A DNA stretch of 64,000 bases, taken from the NCBI GenBank assembly GCA_018697195.1, contig CM031870.1, positions 6,500,819 through 6,564,818 of the forward strand. Reading direction: 5' to 3'. Of this stretch, positions 12,380 through 22,621 are shown one piece after another. The position numbers and the translations under genes are program-made. The DNA comes from Certhia americana. Taxonomy: Eukaryota; Chordata; Aves; Passeriformes; Certhiidae. How positions within the stretch are numbered: position 1 is the stretch's first letter; each line of letters starts with the position of its first letter. The notes under the pieces were generated by a model that was not told where the DNA came from, did not search any database, and saw nothing but the letters and a program-made list of their open reading frames with translations.

Positions 12380-15300
12380 CTGAAAGGAAACAGGAATGTC
12401 AATGAATCATTTCATCTGTGTCACATACCACATGCAGACTAGAGTATTGTTCAAGTTAACTTGGTTCCCTTCAGTGATAATTTGCTTAGTCTGTATTTTG
12501 AAGGAATGTATGTGTGTGCATGAACAGGTTCCTGATACTCAACAAACCTGACTGAAGGCCACAAAATTATAGAGATAAGAAAATGTCTCAAAAATAGGTA
12601 AACTGCTATAACTTCTATGGAAGCTGCAGTTACTAAGAAAGCCCTGAACCAGTGCCCTAGGGAGGGTAAGACAGCCTTTTACACTTGCATAAGGTGTATC
12701 TTTTTTTCACTGTGTAACAGTAACACACAGGTACAAGCTGTTTTCCAGCAACAACTGGTCCTGCAGGGTCACTATCTCAGATGTTCCAGTGTAGGAATAC
12801 CCTGACTTTGATTTCATCTCCCTGAAAAGCTGCAGTCTTGTCTCCTGACCTGCCACTCTTCAGACTGTACTGCTAAATGAGAGCTCCAGAACAAACTGCT
12901 CAGCCTTTCCTGGAGTTCTCCAAAACCAGCAGAACAGCAGATTTTTCTTCATACACCAACCAATGAAAATAAGACTCTGATATTAACTGAGGACTGGATA
13001 CTCTGGAACAAAAGTTCATTATGTTCAATCCAGCGTTGGAATGTCATGCCTGGTTCAGACAACTGAATAAAAAGTGATCTCTCAGCTAAAACAACAATAG
13101 TTATTCCCTGCCCAAATCAAACAAAAGGATTTACAAATTATTTGTGATGCCACTGCAACAATGATAAGACACTGTTAATCAGCCAACACTGGCCAAGATA
13201 GGCATAAAAAATAGGACCTCTCACAAATTGACCAAGGAAAGTTTAGCAACAAAGATATCAGGCAAAGAAAAAAGATTTGTGTTCAGGAACTCTCCCTCAT
13301 TGTCCTTACTCCTTGAGGACAGCTTGCTTTTCTGCTGGACCTCCTATGGAGGAAGAGAAAGAGAAACAAGCAGCAGCCAGGATCAGCTGGGAACTGAGCA
13401 GTTGGGAAAGAAGGAATACAACATCCATGTTACATTTAGAACAATGGCAATTTTTTCAAATACTCAAGCCACCACACAATTTAGACAGCTCAGTACATTT
13501 CAGCTGACATACAGGCTTCTCAAATATCACATTAATGTACACACAGTAATCTAAGAAATCTTTCAGAGAGGCCAGACATTCTAGAGGTAAATGTTATTAA
13601 CATACATTCAGGCTTACAGAGTTTCTGCCATTCCATCTAGAAATACGATTCCATATTTTTCACTTACAGACTCTGCTACCAAAAACGTGCCCCTCCCAGT
13701 ACTGAGCTGACATTTTCCATTTCTTTATGCACCAGCATATCCCAGGGTTTTTGTACTTTACATACATATTTGAAAATTTATAACTTAGTATTTCAGATTC
13801 CTATCTGAACTAATTTTGTAGAAATGCAAAACACCTTCACTGCAAAAAGCCAGTACCTCAACCACAGGCTGGGCAGTGAGCAAAAACCCTAAGTATGTAA
13901 TATTTGACTGATATTCATGTTTTCTGTGATCAGGCACCCAATTCTTCCCCGAAATACACACGAAGATGTTTTAAAGAAATTAGGTTTGTCGGTTCCATTT
14001 TTGCTTTCCCTGCTCACTCCCCTGGGTGGGCCAACACACACAACAGCTCTGCAGACATGGAACAACTGCAGTTTGTACTCAGCACAGAGGTGATGGTGGG
14101 AGGATGCCCAAGATGTGTGAGGACATGTGGTAACACCCAAATGGTGGGATACTTGGGTCCAAAACCTTCTTCCTCACACCCCTGAGAGAACCAGGAATCA
14201 CCCTTCCCTTCATGACAGTCTGCATGCCAAGTATCTACGAGGCTTGTTCTCTCTCTTCTGAGAAAGTTATTTCTCTTTTGAAAAGAGAAATTAAGATTGC
14301 CTGGGCTAAGAGGGGACAGAGAAACTTAGCCTGAAGAACCTGGTCTCTGGTCCCTCACTGAATACTGCTTATGCAATTATACACAAAATCTCTTTGTGAA
14401 TCCACCTGTCACTACTCAAGGGAAATGCTGCATTACAGAAACTACATTTTCTTCTTAGTCCTGTAAAGACAAAGCATGACTAAAGATCCTTTTACTGGAA
14501 AGTGAGACTGACAAGTCTATAAATAGGAAGCAGAGTGTCCCAGCACAGCTTACAATACTCATGCAACTGGAAGAAATCCTCTGAATCAGAATGAAGGCAT
14601 GAAGACACAATCCTACATCTGATACACATACATATATAGAGAGGTGTTAATTTCCACATTTCTCATACACATATATTTATCATACCACAAGAGTTACAGA
14701 ATGGCATCAAAATTAACAGACAGCAAGCATGGTCAGCAGGTTCTTTCGGTAGAACCGTTTTCTTTTAAGAGGGACTTTCCTTTAAGGTGCAAGTCAAAGT
14801 ACAATGTGAGTTATTAGTGTGAGTTATTAGCTTGCAGGAGGGCAAGATAAATAAAATAAATATAAATCTTTTCATTTCTCCTGCAAAGTAACCAATCCAT
14901 GACACTGCTTATTAGCTGCCCATAACACCATCAATGTAGAAGCAATGAAGAAAAATGTTGTGGTTAAAAAACTGTAAAAATCAGTGATGAAGCAACAGAA
15001 TCCTGCATCTCGCTCTGAGCTTAGAAGGGCATTTGAATATTAGAGATTTAATTTTATTTTACTACCAAAGACTTAAATGTAACTGTAAGAAGGTAAATTG
15101 CAAACTCGCACATCATTTGACACACAGACAGTCAGGCCTGCAAGAAATGCTCCAGTATTTCGTTTTTACCTAAATTTGTCATTAATAATGGATCCCCAAA
15201 GTGCTAACACTGAAACCTGAAATATTCTTCATATAATAATGCAGTGCCAAGGAAAGGCCAAGAATTCCTGCTGGCCCAGTGCCTGACAGTCAGTATAAAT

Positions 15301-16412
15301 GCTGAAACAGCACAGTGGGAAAAGTGCCATCTTCCTGAAACACTATCACAACTAACTCTGGCACCCGTGCTGCTCTGGAAGGGGCTCTGAGCAATCCTCT
15401 CACCCAGGGTGGCCCATGGCACACAGTAAAATGGAAGCTGCAAAAAGAAGCTGAAGCATCTTCCATACATTTATGGTAATTATCACTTTGACCCAATTAC
15501 TTGCTTCGTTTTCTCCTCGCCTGCAAGCAGCTTTGCACAGTCATCTTCTGTTAGCGAACCCAAGAGGGCTCCTCTGCACCAGGACCTCTCTTTGGACGTG
15601 ATGTCACCGAAGCAAATCTTTGGAGTTTAACAGATTATGCATCAAGCATAAACCTTTCTTTACCACCTCAACAGGTGTGCAGGGCAGGACGCGCCAGGCC
15701 TGCGCTGCCCGGGGCAGGAGTCACTCCCGGTGCCGTGTGACACAGCCGGGGCAGGTGGCGGTGCCCGTCCCGCGCTCCCCGCTGGACGCGGCTCCGCACT
15801 CCCGGTGCCCGCCCTCGCCTGACACAGCAGCCTGGCAATACAGGGGTGCGGGGAAAGGCGGCCCCGAGCAGAGGCCACAGAGAGCCGCCCGACCAGCCCT
15901 GACCGCGGGGACCAAACAAATCCCCCCGGCAGGGACGGCTGGGCTGGACTGCAGCCCCGCAGAGCCGGTGCCAGGCAGGGGCAGCCGCTCCACTTCGGGG
16001 CGGGTGCGCTGAGTCCTTCCCGGGCGGAAGGCGTGAGGCTGCGGGGCCCGGCAGGACCGGCCGGAGCCGCCGCTCTCAGCCCCGGGAGGACCGGCCGGAC
16101 TCACCCCGGCAGGACCGGCCGGAGCCGCCGCTCTCAGCCCCGGGAGGACCGGCCGGCACCCCCCGGTGCTGCTGCAGGAGCCGAGGGGCCGCGGCCGGAC
16201 CCCGCCTGGCCCCCAAGCGCCCCTGCCCGTGCCGGGTCCTGACAGGGCGCTGCGGCCCCGCTGGCTCTGTGGTGCCGTGTCCTCGCAGTCTCGGCCCCGC
16301 CGTCCTGCTCGCCCACCCCAGCCCAGGCCGCGCTGCTCCCCTGCCACCCCCCACAGGCTCCCCGGCACCGGGGCTGCCCCGGAAGGCGCAAAAGTAACGC
16401 AGCCCCGCGTAC
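12380..16412 (-). other. POLR3E: POLR3E intron 1 (predicted)
   Basis: About 4 kb between the predicted non-coding exon 1 and exon 2. It is mostly unremarkable AT-rich sequence. The right end (from about 15.66 kb) enters the CpG island and contains a 58-bp tandem duplication. No coding exon or RNA gene was recognised in it. Confidence 0.5.
16047..16157. repeat. 58-bp tandem duplication in the POLR3E CpG island
   Basis: Two near-identical copies with period 58 bp (the GGCAGGACCGGCCGGAGCCG block occurs at 16050 and again at 16108). Each copy itself contains GGACCGGCCGG twice. It lies in predicted POLR3E intron 1. Confidence 0.85.
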
Positions 16413-16500
16413 CTGTGTGCGGGCCGGGCGGGCGGCGGCGCCGCTCCCCCGCTCCCGTGTCAGTGGGCAGCGCTCAGGCAGCCGCCATGTTGGTGGCCCC
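16413..16500 (-). other. POLR3E: POLR3E non-coding exon 1 (predicted)
   Basis: A good donor (CACACAG followed by GTACGC) lies on the minus strand at 16411-16412, inside the CpG island. The upstream boundary is not visible; a YY1-type motif at 16481-16493 in sense orientation suggests transcription starts just to its right. The ATG inside that motif opens a 4-codon upstream frame (MAAA) that ends at once. The exon assignment is inferred from the donor and island. Confidence 0.55.
16481..16493 (-). promoter_or_regulatory. YY1-type site at the POLR3E promoter
   Basis: The minus strand reads CCAACATGGCGGC, matching the extended YY1 consensus AANATGGCGGC in the orientation usually found just downstream of start sites of CpG-island housekeeping genes. 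Confidence 0.6.
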
Positions 16501-16597
16501 CGGGCCGGCACGTGGGGACGCGGCACCTCCTCCTTCCCACAATGCTCTGCTCGCCGCCGCCAGGGGGGGATGGCGGGGTGGCGCTGGCGCGCGGCAC

Positions 16598-16602
16598 AAA
16601 AA
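16598..16602 (-). terminator. Pol III terminator of tRNA-Leu(AAG)
   Basis: A run of five T on the minus strand, beginning 8 nt after the tRNA 3' end. This is the expected Pol III stop signal. Confidence 0.85.
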
Positions 16603-16609
16603 GCGCTGT

Positions 16610-16691
16610 TGGCAGCGGTGGGATTCGAACCCACGCCCCCGAAGAGACTGGAGCCTTAATCCAGCGCCTTAGACCGCTCGGCCACGCTACC
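16610..16691 (-). tRNA. tRNA-Leu, anticodon AAG
   Basis: An 82-nt gene with no intron. It begins GGTAGCGTGGCCGAGCGG (D arm with A box) and ends in the acceptor strand CCGCTGCC plus discriminator A, which pairs with GGTAGCG. The anticodon loop is TTAAGGC between stem arms CTGGA and TCCAG, giving AAG (read as IAG for leucine CUU/CUC/CUA). It has the long variable arm typical of leucine tRNAs (CTC-TTCG-GGG) and an intact B box GGTTCGAATCC. CCA is not encoded. It lies about 120 bp upstream of the predicted POLR3E start on the same strand. It differs from the TAG gene at 50.1 kb at only about 6 positions. Confidence 0.97.
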
Positions 16692-17502
16692 GCCGCGACA
16701 CATTGCTTCTTGGGAGAGACTTTAAGATCAGCTTTTCCCCCCTTATTTCGCACACTTTTCTATCCCTAGCAACCGCTTTGCCCACACACTCCTTCTATCC
16801 GAAAAATAAAATGCGGGAGGTCCTTTTCAGCCCGTTTCCAAGCAGCGGCACTTGCAGCGACGCGATGCACGCAGGGACGGACGGGCGGGAGCCGCTGTCC
16901 CCGAGCCCTCCGCGCCGCGCCCGCTGCCACGTGGATGCCACGGAGCAGCACAGTGCGTGCGGCATCGCCCGGCCACCACAGCTGAAAGCCTAAAAAAAGT
17001 TCTAAAATTCTAATTTTCCGTTGCAAAGCCACAACTCACTGAATTTGCAAAGTCAAAACTCAGCAGTTTATAGCTGGGGGGTTGTTCTTTTGCTTATAGC
17101 ACGGGGACCAGTACGGCAGTACTCAATATACTTGTGCAAACGGATGGTAGCACACCTCAGCTGCTGGTGCTCCACGAACGAGCCCCTGGGAGGCTCTGGA
17201 CGCATTTTGCCTGAAAGTCGGGTGAGTTTTCTTAAAGAATTGATGTTATTTTCACCACTTAATTACAACTGATGGGTTGTATTTTGAGAAAAATTCCAGC
17301 TTCTCTAGGGTAAGGCCACAAAGCCTTAATGCAGCTTGATTTAATTATGTCCTTGTGGCAGTTCATTTAAATAGGATAGAGAAAATAAACCTGCTGGAGC
17401 CCTGCTGACAGCATCATTCAACCCTGTCCCCTGGCACCTCCCACAGCTGCCCCTGTAGCACACGGCGGTGCCAGCTAGGCACCTCTGGGGAGCTGCTGAA
17501 CA

Positions 17503-17705
17503 TGGAATCCAGGAATGGTTTGGTTGGGTTTGGAAGAGTCAAAAAAAATGTTGAATAGTCCAGCCCTCTGCAGTGAGCAGGGACATCTTCAACCAGATCA
17601 GGTAGCTCAGAGCCCCGTCCAACCTGACCTCGAATGTTTATAAGGATAAAGTGTCCACCACCTCTCAGGCCAACCTGTGCCAGCGTTTCAGCACTCTCAG
17701 TGAGA
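17503..17705 (-). mobile_element. CR1 LINE 3' fragment
   Basis: The plus strand carries the reverse complement of the CR1 3' end. Recognisable pieces are GGAATGGTTTGG, GCAGTGAGCAGGGACATCTT, GATCAGGTAGCTCAGAGCCC and CCAACCTGTGCCAG. It is 5'-truncated, as CR1 copies usually are. Confidence 0.88.
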
Positions 17706-18010
17706 GGCTGCAGCGTTGCACAGTCTTGCTAAAAATTTCATTCACTGCCTACAAGTACTGAGGAATAACAGCACACACATATAAACATGAACTAACTCCT
17801 CTGGTGATGCTGCAGTTTCACACCCTCAGTTCAATGTCTTTTCAGGACGTGGGGGTTTTTAAGAACAGATGGAGCTGACTGCAGAGCAGCAGGAGAAGTT
17901 CAGTGAGTAGAGAAGGTAGGCAGACCTGAATTGGCTTCACACTGCAAATCACCTGTAACCTGCTCAGGCAGAAAAGTTTAGGCAAAGAATCAGTTTTAGC
18001 AGCTTCCAAG

Positions 18011-18083
18011 CGTGTGTGTGTGTGTGTGTGTGTGCGTGCGTGCGTGTGTGTGTGTGTGTGTGTGCGTGCGTGCGTGTGTGTGT
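18011..18083. repeat. TG microsatellite with TGCG interruptions
   Basis: Alternating purine-pyrimidine tract: two blocks of (TG)n, each followed by GCGTGCGTGCG. It is capable of Z-DNA and likely length-polymorphic. Confidence 0.95.
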
Positions 18084-19924
18084 ACAGGAGGCTGAAAGGA
18101 ACGCTCATTACAAATTGTTCTTTACTGTGTGGACTGCTCAGTCCCACAGGTCCTTTTGCCCAGGCAGTGCAAGGTACCAACACCCTCCTGAAAAGAGGTT
18201 TTCTGCCCTGTCACAGCTGAGCTCAGCCTCTCCCCCTGAAATGTTTCTGTGCCTGGCCACAGAGACATTTCTCCTGAGCATCAAAAGGAGCCTGTGTACC
18301 CAAGATTATTCACATCAGCCATGTGTGACACAGACAGGGGGTAAGAGCACAGGGTGTCCCTCAGGGGTGACAGTTGGGTCAGCAGTCTTTTTCATTTCAC
18401 CTGTGCAACATCAGGTATAATGACAGGACCTTTTGCAAATTAAAAAAGAACTAATGTAGAGGAGAACTCAAGCTGTAACACAAGCTACCAGCCTCATTAT
18501 ATTGTTTTCCTGGCAGGATAGCCAGAGAGTAGCATGGACCCAACACTTGTATTGAACACTCCCAGACTAAGGGCCAGGCCCAAGGATTACAAAGCGCTGA
18601 GCGGCCTCCACAGGAGTCAGGTCCATCAGCAGGAGGAACTGAGAGATAACCCTGAGCTTAAACCTGAAAATATCCTGGTTCACCTCTGGCAGCAATGCCC
18701 TGCATCTATCCTGAGATGATTAAATTAAATTCTGCCTGTCTAAATTCAGATGAGAAGTCTTGATTTGACCCACTGTAACTACACCTGGCTCTGTCAACAC
18801 TCATTCTACTCCAAGCAAAATTATATCTGTAGGGAAGAGAGTGCAATTCAAATCAGTCCCACAGACCACTAATTAGGAAACAGGCAATATACTTATTTAC
18901 ACTTTATAAGCTATAAGAGTTTTCTGTCTCCATGGTTTCTGAAGAATTCTATTCTATGCTTTGTTACACTTGCCAAACACTCCATCTCTGTAACAGCAGC
19001 TGTATCTTAAAACTACCCAGGCTATAAAGCTAAAGCAGAACAGCACCAAATTTCATCATTTTTCATCTTAGTGGTCCTACAGTGCAGAGGCCCAGATGGT
19101 GCTTTTTTGTTAGGAAATTCTGCTATTTTACAGTGCCTTTGCTAGAGAATAATTTCACATTGTTTAAACAAGTATAAGAAGTTCCACCTGTCTAAATAAA
19201 GCAATAAAAAAAGCAACAAGAGCTCCCTTTTTAACAGTTTGAAAGAGCCTGTATCAAACAGATTACTCTGGCACAGAAAGGGAAATAAATCATAGCAAGA
19301 TGACAGTGTATCATTAGATGTTGTATGCCACCTCAAATCACAGAGCCCAGGAATTTCCAGCCCATTCTCAGGACTAAACAAAAGCTAAAGGCACAGGGAA
19401 GCCTCTGCAGCACCCTGCAAAAGAGCACTCCTGTCCTTATATTTTATCCTTCATTGGTCACAGACATGACATGTGTAATCAAATGCAAATCAGAGACCAT
19501 ATCAACTATTTTGTTTTCTGGAGGAAAAAAAGGTTTTGTTGCTACACATCTAATAATTTCCTCCCAGTTAGTTTCTTCTGACTGTTGAAAAGGAATGAAA
19601 TTGGGAGTGGAGTAATATAAACAACAGAGAGGATTTCCAGAAGCTTGCAATAGTAGGATTGAATTTTGGCAATTTATAAAGGAAAAAAAAGCCAAAAGCA
19701 AACACCCACAAACAATGAGTAAAACTACTGAGAAAAGAACAATTTTATTGACTAGTCAGAATGAACCCAGACAAAGTGAATGAGAGAACTAAGTGATGCA
19801 AGCAAGCAGTATTTGCTTGTCTGACATAAAAAAAGCCTTCCATCTCACTGTCCTTATCCAAGCAGTATTCCCACTGACATCTGCAAACACTGAACCCAGG
19901 TAAGTTCTGGCAGGCTGAGCCTCA

Positions 19925-22621
19925 GATTTATTTTCACATTTTAAAAATATACAGATTTTTATTTATTCATTGTGAATAGATTAAAAATACAGCATTAAAG
20001 CAATATCATTGCCAAAGTCTTTAAAATATACAGTTTTTCCCTTCAAAAGAATGTCACAGAATAAGTTGCAAATATTTCTGTAAACAATTTCTATTTTCAT
20101 ACTACTGACAGTCCCATGTATCGAATGGCTAAATCATCTGATACACCTTAGGACAGAAGGTAGTCTTCATCACCAAAAAGTAGTATTTGCAAACAAAGAA
20201 TTAACCATAATAATTTTTGCACTGAGTTGTGTGCACATTTACATACCAGATCTACACAGAGCTGTCAGCAACTTTAGCAACTACTGAATTTAGCAAATTA
20301 AACTACACCAAAAAGTGTCAATAATAACACTCTAAATCCTTTGCATGCACATTTTGGACAGGCACTTTCAATCTCCTCCCTACATGGTTAGTGGTGTTGC
20401 CACACATGCTCAAGGAAAACCTCAAAGATTTGGCATCAAACAAATGCTTTTGTCTGATTTTGCTATAGTCCCTACACTGTATAGGTTCTGCACAAAACAG
20501 ACCATTCATCTGTCTTCAGAGGTGAGTGGCTTCACCTTTCATTGACAGCTGATACTTTAATGCTATGAACTAAAATAGCAAAAAAGGCCACATCCCAGAG
20601 AGGCTTTAGGCATCCAAATCACAACTTTGGATAGGTACTGAAAATATTCATCTGAATTGCAGTTCGCTGGTTCTATTTCAGCATAAAAATGTTAGGTCCA
20701 AAAAATATTAGGTCCAAAAATATGGTCATTTTAGTACCTTACTACCAACTGAAATCTAGAAATGAGACGTTCCTCCATTAGTGAAGTGAGGGCTTCACCC
20801 TCACTCTCAAAACTTAACAAAAACCAAAAAGGCCATGGGCACTACTTTCCCAAAATCTGCAATCCACAGCAAAAAGATGTGTTGGAAGGCTGCTCACAGC
20901 TACAACTGCCTGGTGGTGACAGCACCAGCCAAAAGCACAACATCCAAGGAAGGGTAACTTTCCCTTCCCTCCTAGAAAGGATTCAAACCCTCCCTTAACC
21001 ACCAGGAGTTCACCTCTTTCAGACAGTGGCCGTTGTAACTGACATCACCCCTGAATACTGTCTAAGCAGTAATTCAAGATCCACTTGCCATAAAAAAAGA
21101 GAAAATGGGAGCACAATTTGATTCCAGTGACAGGCACTTGCACAGGAAAGGAAGAATTGATTTTGTTCCCTGAACAGTTTCTGCATTTTACAAGAAATTA
21201 ATATTCCTTGGCTACGCATGCAAGAAATCCTAATCAATCCTGCATCCTCTCTCAGCCTGCTTAAGCTTTACTAAAGTGGTGAGCATTACAGGTCATTCAG
21301 CACTTCACAGGGGCTGCCCCTTGTGCACATCAATTTACACCACAGGAGACTGCAAGGCCAAGGATGCAGAAGCTTCCATCTTAAATCTCCTGCAAAATGA
21401 CTGTTAACCACAACCAAGGAATAGCAACAGCTTCTGCACTATTCATATAGATAGCACAGCAGCACTGGAATAAAAAACTGGAGTTGAAGAAACTTAATTC
21501 CGTGCAATGATAGTTCAACCACCACCAGGTATTTGTCCTCTCCTCACTGGTTAAAATCAGGCAAAGAGGACACAAATTCAAGTGTTTGAGGGTAATACTG
21601 TTTTCCCTTTCAAACCAGAAACTCTTCTCTAAATGGCATTTGCAGATAAAATACTATTTTAAAATATACTTAAACCATAATAAATTGTTTTCTGTACCTA
21701 GAAATAGGTGAATAAACATCTCCTAACCTCTTCAAACATCCACCTAGATATGGTGGAAAATGTGGTCTTGTTTTAAGTGAGATGATCTAGCTTCACTGAG
21801 ATTTGAGATGCCACTGTAAAATTAACTTCAAATTACCTATTTGCTACTGTATATAATTGGATAAACATAAGATCAGTAGAATTTTATACAACTTTATAAA
21901 CTTTTATATGGTGCAAAATGTGAAAATGAGTGAGGCAGCTGGATGCCTCACCTCATCAGGAACATGAAGGATTTTCTAATGGTATAATATGCAATGCTGG
22001 TAATGAATAAAACATTCCACCTTGAATATCCTCACTGCCAATCTGAATCATCTTCCCTACCTACCCCTCCCCAAACTATGAATTCCATCTGAAATACATT
22101 TGAGAATATGTGTCCAACAGTGTCAGCAAAATAGAATGGGATTACTTGTTAACATCAGTAGCTGCATCCATAAACTGAAAATTTACATTCATGTACAAAT
22201 TTGGTGCAATACACCAAAAATGATGAAGAAATGCTGAGCATTTAGGAAAACGTTTTTCTGTATGTGGGGAGAGGAGAAATGTAAACACACTTATCATTTG
22301 CTGTGTAAAAAACAGGACATGTAAAACCTGAACAATAAGGCCTCATTTCCTTTCGTCAAAAAAACTAGGCCCCTCAGTTCTAACAGTAAAAAAAGTACAA
22401 AAGGTCCAAGTATGTGTGTATTACAGCTTTAAAACACAATCAGAAGTATGCTATGGCCTGCTACATACTACTTACATTTAGATTTCTACCCTCAAAATAA
22501 TTATAAAACTAAAATACAAAAAAAAGCCAACCTGGTAACATAACATAAAAATACATCTTTTTAGCTGCAAATGCAGCAAGTCTATAAAAAATTTATATAC
22601 AAGAACTGCTTAATTTCAGTG
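19925..22621 (-). other. EEF2K: EEF2K 3' UTR (predicted extent)
   Basis: Downstream of the EEF2K stop (22622-22624) about 2.7 kb of AT-rich sequence runs without another exon to a cluster of AATAAA hexamers on the minus strand (19958-19967 and 19927-19932). A further AATAAA lies at 19744-19749. The family is known for a long 3' UTR. The end point is inferred from hexamers only. Confidence 0.5.
19927..19967 (-). terminator. EEF2K: Candidate EEF2K polyadenylation signals
   Basis: Overlapping AATAAATAAA at 19967-19958 and another AATAAA at 19932-19927 on the minus strand, the densest such cluster downstream of the stop codon. Confidence 0.45.

Larger units (their letters stand above)
15660..16960. 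promoter_or_regulatory. POLR3E: CpG island at the POLR3E start
   Basis: A sharply bounded CpG-dense block in AT-rich surroundings. It contains the predicted POLR3E non-coding exon 1, a YY1-type motif, a 58-bp duplication and the tRNA-Leu(AAG) gene. Long open frames here on both strands are expected from the base composition and look nothing like conserved proteins. The island most likely serves POLR3E on the minus strand, and possibly divergent transcription rightwards. Confidence 0.8.
16700..19925. other. Intergenic, between the POLR3E promoter/tRNA and the EEF2K 3' end
   Basis: The end of the CpG island (to about 16.96 kb), a CR1 fragment (17.5-17.7 kb), a TG/TGCG microsatellite (18.0 kb), then ordinary sequence. 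No conserved exon, tRNA or other RNA gene was recognised. Confidence 0.6.

Noticed and set aside
15260..15310. A MIR-like stretch (CAGTGCCTG ... TAAATG) antisense in POLR3E intron 1, recalling the Pol III-transcribed MIR in mouse Polr3e
   Set aside because: Only two short matches to the remembered 3' part, and no A or B box within 250 bp upstream, so it is most likely chance.
16460..16753. Open frames running through the tRNA-Leu(AAG) gene
   Set aside because: They are chance frames through a structured RNA gene.
15620..16770. Long open frames of 130-215 residues in the 15.6-16.7 kb GC-rich block
   Set aside because: CpG-island composition, overlapping frames on both strands, no conserved motif; some run through the tRNA gene.
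18014..18420. Cys/Val-repeat open frames
   Set aside because: Direct translation of the TG microsatellite.
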